In this document: piece by piece, positions 32,796 to 35,857 of the stretch
How positions within the stretch are numbered: position 1 is the stretch's first letter
How the letters are laid out: each line of letters opens with the position of its first letter
Origin: Clostridia bacterium
GTDB lineage: Bacteria; Bacillota; Clostridia; Oscillospirales; CAG-272
Direction: 5' to 3'
DNA: 35,857 bases
Assembly: GCA_017450885.1 (NCBI GenBank)
Contig: JAFSSR010000014.1
Coordinates: 1 to 35,857 of the forward strand
Translations under genes and position numbers: made by a program
The notes under the pieces: generated by a model
Databases searched by the model: none
Seen by the model: the letters and a program-made list of their open reading frames with translations, nothing else
What the model was told of the DNA's origin: nothing

Positions 32796-35220
32796 AGAAG
32801 TAAGATATGATTTCAGGAGAATAGATAAAAAATGGCAGGACCGGTGGGACGCCGCGCACATCTTCCGCGCCGCGGATCCCGGCGAACCGGGAAGCGAAAA
32901 GCCTAAGTTTTACGCTCTGGTCGAGTTTCCGTATCCCAGCGGAGCCGGAATGCACGTCGGTCACATCAAGGCGTTTTCCGGGCTTGAGGTCATTTCCCGT
33001 ATGCGCAGGATGCAGGGCTATAACGTCATGTTCCCCATGGGTTTTGACGCCTTCGGTCTTCCCACCGAAAACTACGCGATCAAGACCGGCACCCATCCCC
33101 GCACCGTTACCGACGTAAACGTCGAGCGCTTTATCGCTCAGCTAAAGAGCGTGGGCTTCTCCTTTGACTGGTCCCGCAAGATCGACACCACCGAGACCGA
33201 TTATTACAAATGGACTCAGTGGATCTTCCTCAAAATGTTCGAAAAAGGTCTCGCTTTCCGCGACACCGCGCTTGTCAATTATTGCCCGCACTGCAAGGTC
33301 GTCCTCTCCAACGAGGACTCCCAGGGCGGTAAATGCGATATCTGCCACAGCGATATCGTTCAGAAATCGAAGGACGTCTGGTATCTCCGTATCACCGAGT
33401 ACGCCGACAAGCTCCTGCAGGGTCTTGAGGAGGTCGATTACCTCCCCAACATCAAGCAGCAGCAGATCAACTGGATAGGCCGCTCCGAAGGGGCGTTTGT
33501 CAACTTCGGTCTGAAGGATACCGGCGAGAAGCTCCGCATATACACCACGCGTCCTGACACCCTCTTCGGCGTTACCTTCATGGTCATGGCTCCGGAGCAT
33601 CCGCTTATCGACAAATATGCGTCAAAGATCGCCAATATGGCGGACGTTGAGGCTTACCGCGCCGAATGCGCCAAGAAGACCGAGTTCGACCGCACGCAGA
33701 TGAACAAGGACAAGACCGGACTTAAGCTTGACGGTCTGTGCGCCGTCAATCCGCTCAACGGAAAAGAGATCCCGATCTACATAGCAGATTACGTCATGAT
33801 GGGCTACGGAACCGGCGCGATAATGGCGGTCCCCGCGCACGATCAGCGCGACTGGGAGTTCGCCCGCAAATTCGGCATCGACGTGATCGAGGTCATCAAG
33901 GGCGGAGATATAGAAAAGGAAGCGTACGCCGGAGACGGCGAGATGGTCAATTCCGGATTCCTCAACGGTTTCACCAATAAAAAAGACTCCATCCGCCGCG
34001 CTATAGACGAGCTTGTAAAGATCGGAGCCGGAGAGGGCGGCGTCCAGTATAAAATGAAAGACTGGGCGTTCAACCGTCAGCGTTACTGGGGCGAGCCGAT
34101 CCCGATTGTACACTGTCCGGAGTGCGGAATGGTCCCCGTCCCGTATGACGAGCTGCCGCTCTGTCTGCCGGATATGAAGGAGTTCGCGCCCGGTCAGGGC
34201 GGAGAGTCTCCTCTTGCGCGTATGCCCGAATTCGTCAACTGCAAGTGCCCGCGCTGCGGCAAGGACGCCAGGCGCGAGACCGACACCATGCCTCAGTGGG
34301 CGGGCTCGTCGTGGTACTTCCTGCGCTATATCGATCCGCACAACAACAATTGCCTTGCCGACGAGAAGAAGCTGGAATACTGGCTCCCCGTAGACTGGTA
34401 CAACGGCGGAATGGAACACGTCACAAGACATATGATCTATTCCCGCTTCTGGCACAAGTTCCTCTACGACATCGGCGTCGTGCCGACTGACGAGCCGTAC
34501 GCAAAGCGCACGGCGCAAGGTCTGATACTCGGTCCCGACGGCGAGAAAATGTCCAAGTCGCGCGGGAACGTAGTCGATCCTCTTGACGTTGTGGATGAAT
34601 ACGGCGCCGACGTGCTCCGCACCTACGTCCTGTTCATGGGAGATTATGGCTCTGCCGCGCCCTGGTCGCCTTCCAGCATAAAGGGCTGCAAGCGCTTCCT
34701 TGACCGCGTCGCCGGACTGGAAGCCATCTGCAGCGGATCAGGCGGCATCTCAAAGGATCTTGAAAGCTCCTTCCACAAGACGATAAAGAAGGTCACCGAG
34801 GATATCGACGGTATGAAGTTCAACACCGCGATAGCCGCGCTCATGACCCTTATCAACGAGATCTACGACAAGAAGAGCGTCACGCGCGACGAATTGAGCA
34901 TATTCATCACCCTGCTCAATCCCTTTGCTCCCCACCTCACAGAGGAGATCTGGGAGCATATAGGCGGCAAGGGACTGCTCTCGCTCGCCAAATGGCCGGA
35001 ATACGACGAGGCAAAGACTGTGGACTCTACCGTGGAGATCGCGGTACAGGTAAACGGCAAGCTCCGCGGCACGGTCAAGATCGCCGCCGACGCCGCAAAA
35101 GACGAGGTCATAGCGGCAGCCAAGGCGGACGAGAAGGTCGCGTCCTTCGTCGATGGCAAGGAGATCGTAAAAGAGATCTACGTCCCCGGCAAGCTGGTCA
35201 ACATAGTCGTCAGGGGATAA
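32788..35220 (+). CDS. leuS: Leucyl-tRNA synthetase
   Basis: The protein has 810 residues. The class I signature HVGH (in SGAGMHVGHIKAF) lies near residue 56 and KMSKS near 588. An editing domain (about 220-400, TTRPDTLFGVTFMVMAPEHP) lies between them, and a C-terminal anticodon-binding domain begins around 630. The enzyme charges tRNA-Leu. It is the last gene of the series, closed by a strong terminator, and two tRNA-Leu sequences follow. Confidence 0.98.
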   Translation: MSEEVRYDFRRIDKKWQDRWDAAHIFRAADPGEPGSEKPKFYALVEFPYPSGAGMHVGHIKAFSGLEVISRMRRMQGYNVMFPMGFDAFGLPTENYAIKTGTHPRTVTDVNVERFIAQLKSVGFSFDWSRKIDTTETDYYKWTQWIFLKMFEKGLAFRDTALVNYCPHCKVVLSNEDSQGGKCDICHSDIVQKSKDVWYLRITEYADKLLQGLEEVDYLPNIKQQQINWIGRSEGAFVNFGLKDTGEKLRIYTTRPDTLFGVTFMVMAPEHPLIDKYASKIANMADVEAYRAECAKKTEFDRTQMNKDKTGLKLDGLCAVNPLNGKEIPIYIADYVMMGYGTGAIMAVPAHDQRDWEFARKFGIDVIEVIKGGDIEKEAYAGDGEMVNSGFLNGFTNKKDSIRRAIDELVKIGAGEGGVQYKMKDWAFNRQRYWGEPIPIVHCPECGMVPVPYDELPLCLPDMKEFAPGQGGESPLARMPEFVNCKCPRCGKDARRETDTMPQWAGSSWYFLRYIDPHNNNCLADEKKLEYWLPVDWYNGGMEHVTRHMIYSRFWHKFLYDIGVVPTDEPYAKRTAQGLILGPDGEKMSKSRGNVVDPLDVVDEYGADVLRTYVLFMGDYGSAAPWSPSSIKGCKRFLDRVAGLEAICSGSGGISKDLESSFHKTIKKVTEDIDGMKFNTAIAALMTLINEIYDKKSVTRDELSIFITLLNPFAPHLTEEIWEHIGGKGLLSLAKWPEYDEAKTVDSTVEIAVQVNGKLRGTVKIAADAAKDEVIAAAKADEKVASFVDGKEIVKEIYVPGKLVNIVVRG

Positions 35221-35252
35221 ATAAGACGTCAAGGCGTCAAACCGATATCACC

Positions 35253-35286
35253 AAGGGGCCGGAGCTTCCTCCGGTCCCTTTTATTT
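35253..35286 (+). terminator. Intrinsic terminator after leuS
   Basis: A 12-bp stem (35253-35264 with 35269-35280, one G-U pair, CTTC loop) runs into TTTTATTT, 32 bases after the leuS stop. It ends the long plus-strand series. Confidence 0.9.
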
Positions 35287-35300
35287 CATCGCGCCGTAAA

Positions 35301-35344
35301 GCCGGTCAACGCGCGATCGCGCCGCACAAGCGCGTTGTTCCGGC
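35301..35344 (+). other. Unassigned hairpin between leuS and the tRNA promoter
   Basis: GCCGG (35301-35305) with CCGGC (35340-35344), and CAACGCG (35307-35313) with CGCGTTG (35331-35337), form a bulged stem. No T run follows. Nothing else was recognised between the leuS terminator and the tRNA promoter. Confidence 0.4.
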
Positions 35345-35407
35345 GGTTTATCCTCGCCTTATCTTGCGTAATCGCGCGTATATTTCATTTTTTATTGGTT
35401 TTAGTGC

Positions 35408-35436
35408 TTGACAAATCGTATTATATATGGTATATT
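35408..35436 (+). promoter_or_regulatory. Strong sigma-A promoter of the tRNA-Leu region
   Basis: TTGACA (35408-35413) and TATATT (35431-35436) are separated by 17 bases. No other promoter is visible before the complete tRNA-Leu at 35751, so both tRNA sequences probably depend on it. Confidence 0.85.
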
Positions 35437-35442
35437 ATTTAC

Positions 35443-35523
35443 TGCGCTTTTAAGCGTACTGTGGATCAGACGAAAGTCCCACCTCGGAACGCCCCGCCGT
35501 GTAAAAATCCGGGGTCAATATTT
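35443..35523 (+). other. Structured leader before the broken tRNA
   Basis: About 80 transcribed bases contain two possible hairpins: GTGG..GAC-GAAA-GTC-CCAC (35461-35482, closed by a GAAA tetraloop) and CCCCG with CGGGG (35492-35514). Their role is unknown; they may be removed during tRNA processing. Confidence 0.4.
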
Positions 35524-35566
35524 GCGGGCATGGCGGAATTGGCAGACGCGCTAGATTCAGGTTCTA
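35524..35566 (+). pseudogene. 5' half of a tRNA-Leu(CAG) gene, broken after the anticodon stem
   Basis: The acceptor 5' arm GCGGGCA, the D arm and the anticodon loop TTCAGGT (anticodon CAG at 35558-35560) are intact and match the complete tRNA-Leu downstream in 34 of 35 bases (35531-35565). From 35567 the match stops. No variable arm, T arm or TGCCCGC 3' acceptor strand follows, so no functional tRNA can form here. Confidence 0.8.
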
Positions 35567-35617
35567 ATACGCGAGTTACCGGATCGGGCGGTCGGTCAAT
35601 CCCCCAAAATCCCAGTA

Positions 35618-35633
35618 AAATCAAGGGTTTTCG
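35618..35633 (+). repeat. 16-bp inverted repeat, left copy
   Basis: AAATCAAGGGTTTTCG is the exact reverse complement of 35839-35854. The two copies flank the complete tRNA-Leu and the arm-like repeats. An 8-base part (AAATCAAG) also pairs with CTTGATTT at 35644-35651. Confidence 0.7.
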
Positions 35634-35685
35634 AGCATTTCCGCTTGATTTGAAATCTTCCGAAAAAACGCTCAAAAACGTCGAT

Positions 35686-35747
35686 GTCTACCAAATGTCT
35701 ACCAAATTTCCGAAAATAGATTTGAGACACGCGGTTGACGTCTACCA
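35686..35747 (+). repeat. Three GTCTACCA direct repeats
   Basis: Copies lie at 35686-35693, 35697-35704 and 35740-35747. The first two are one helical turn apart within a tandem 11-bp unit (ATGTCTACCAA). This spacing is usual for arm-type binding sites of tyrosine integrases. Confidence 0.6.
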
Positions 35748-35750
35748 TAT

Positions 35751-35837
35751 GCGCTCGTGGCGGAATTGGCAGACGCGCCAGATTCAGGTTCTGGTCGGGG
35801 CAACTCGGTGGAGGTTCAAGTCCTCTCGGGCGCACCA
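35751..35837 (+). tRNA. tRNA-Leu (anticodon CAG)
   Basis: The 87-nt gene folds fully. Acceptor arms GCGCTCG and CGGGCGC pair with one G-U. The anticodon stem CCAGA/TCTGG holds the loop TTCAGGT with CAG at 35785-35787. A long class II variable arm is present, the T arm has GGTTCAAGTCC, and A plus CCA are encoded at the 3' end. It reads CUG codons. Confidence 0.95.
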
Positions 35838-35838
35838 G

Positions 35839-35854
35839 CGAAAACCCTTGATTT
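35839..35854 (+). repeat. 16-bp inverted repeat, right copy
   Basis: CGAAAACCCTTGATTT is the exact reverse complement of 35618-35633 and starts two bases after the tRNA-Leu CCA. With the next bases (ATC at the window end) it could be the first half of a terminator hairpin completed outside the window. Confidence 0.6.
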
Positions 35855-35857
35855 ATC

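Larger units (their letters stand above)
35567..35750 (+). mobile_element. Attachment-site-like segment of an integrated element or its remnant
   Basis: This DNA begins where the first tRNA-Leu is cut. It holds two copies of GTCTACCA 11 bases apart (35686, 35697) and a third at 35740, as expected for integrase arm-type sites. It also holds a 16-base sequence (35618-35633) that recurs inverted after the next tRNA. No integrase gene lies within the window, so the assignment is an inference. Confidence 0.4.

Noticed and set aside
31011..32861. A 616-codon minus-strand frame opposite the LCP, rsfS and leuS start genes
   Set aside because: It crosses three certain genes in antisense, has a Val/Asp/Arg-rich shadow composition and no motif.
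35596..35835. A 79-codon minus-strand frame over the tRNA-Leu (RGLEPPPSC...NLARLPIPP)
   Set aside because: This peptide pattern is the familiar false translation of the antisense strand of tRNA-Leu genes.
1..35857. CRISPR arrays, transposases and replication origins
   Set aside because: No regularly spaced repeat arrays, transposase frames or DnaA-box clusters were seen in the window.

Overview
The window is chromosomal DNA of a moderately high-GC member of the Clostridia, most likely an Oscillospirales/Ruminococcaceae-type gut or rumen bacterium. Three things suggest this. The housekeeping gene order (infC-rpmI-rplT, dprA, topA-trmFO-plsX-rnc, radical SAM-smc-ftsY, rdgB-nadD-yqeK-LCP-rsfS-leuS) is typical of that group. 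The promoters are textbook sigma-A boxes with 17-nt spacers. The complete tRNA-Leu has its CCA end encoded. The assignment rests on gene order and protein motifs read by eye, not on a database search.

Left part (1-12.7 kb, minus strand): two very large secreted proteins lie next to each other. The first (1917 aa) combines a CHAP-type amidase, a phage-type lysozyme, two SH3b domains, InlB-type repeats, CxxC repeats and a phosphodiester glycosidase domain. The second (about 1203 aa) has a GH43/sialidase-like beta-propeller, Ig-like domains and InlB-type repeats. Both also carry the same array of four ~90-residue repeats with an 'IRxAPG' core, which I do not recognise as a named family; one repeat has been homogenised between the two genes at DNA level. 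Upstream are the magnesium channel gene mgtE, with an unusual leader holding a possible small ORF, and a two-gene unit (TIM-barrel sugar isomerase-like protein and a flavin reductase-like protein).

Middle and right part (12.7-35.2 kb, plus strand): a long run of tightly packed core genes. It opens with infC-rpmI-rplT behind a strong promoter and an L20-type attenuator leader; infC appears to start at ATA. Next come an rRNA/tRNA ribose methyltransferase, dprA, topA, trmFO, plsX, rnc and a radical SAM protein. Two tandem PHP-domain paralogues then appear, with their own promoter embedded in the AT-rich end of the radical SAM gene. The series ends with smc, ftsY, rdgB, nadD, yqeK, an LCP-family cell-wall protein, rsfS and leuS. 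Many junctions overlap by 1-17 bases, which points to translational coupling and long transcripts.

Right end (35.2-35.86 kb): behind the leuS terminator, a strong promoter drives a structured leader and then a tRNA-Leu(CAG) gene broken just after its anticodon. About 185 bp of non-tRNA DNA with integrase-arm-like direct repeats follows, and then a complete tRNA-Leu(CAG). This looks like the left edge of an integrated element (or its remnant) that cut one tRNA-Leu and may carry a replacement; the rest of it would lie outside the window.
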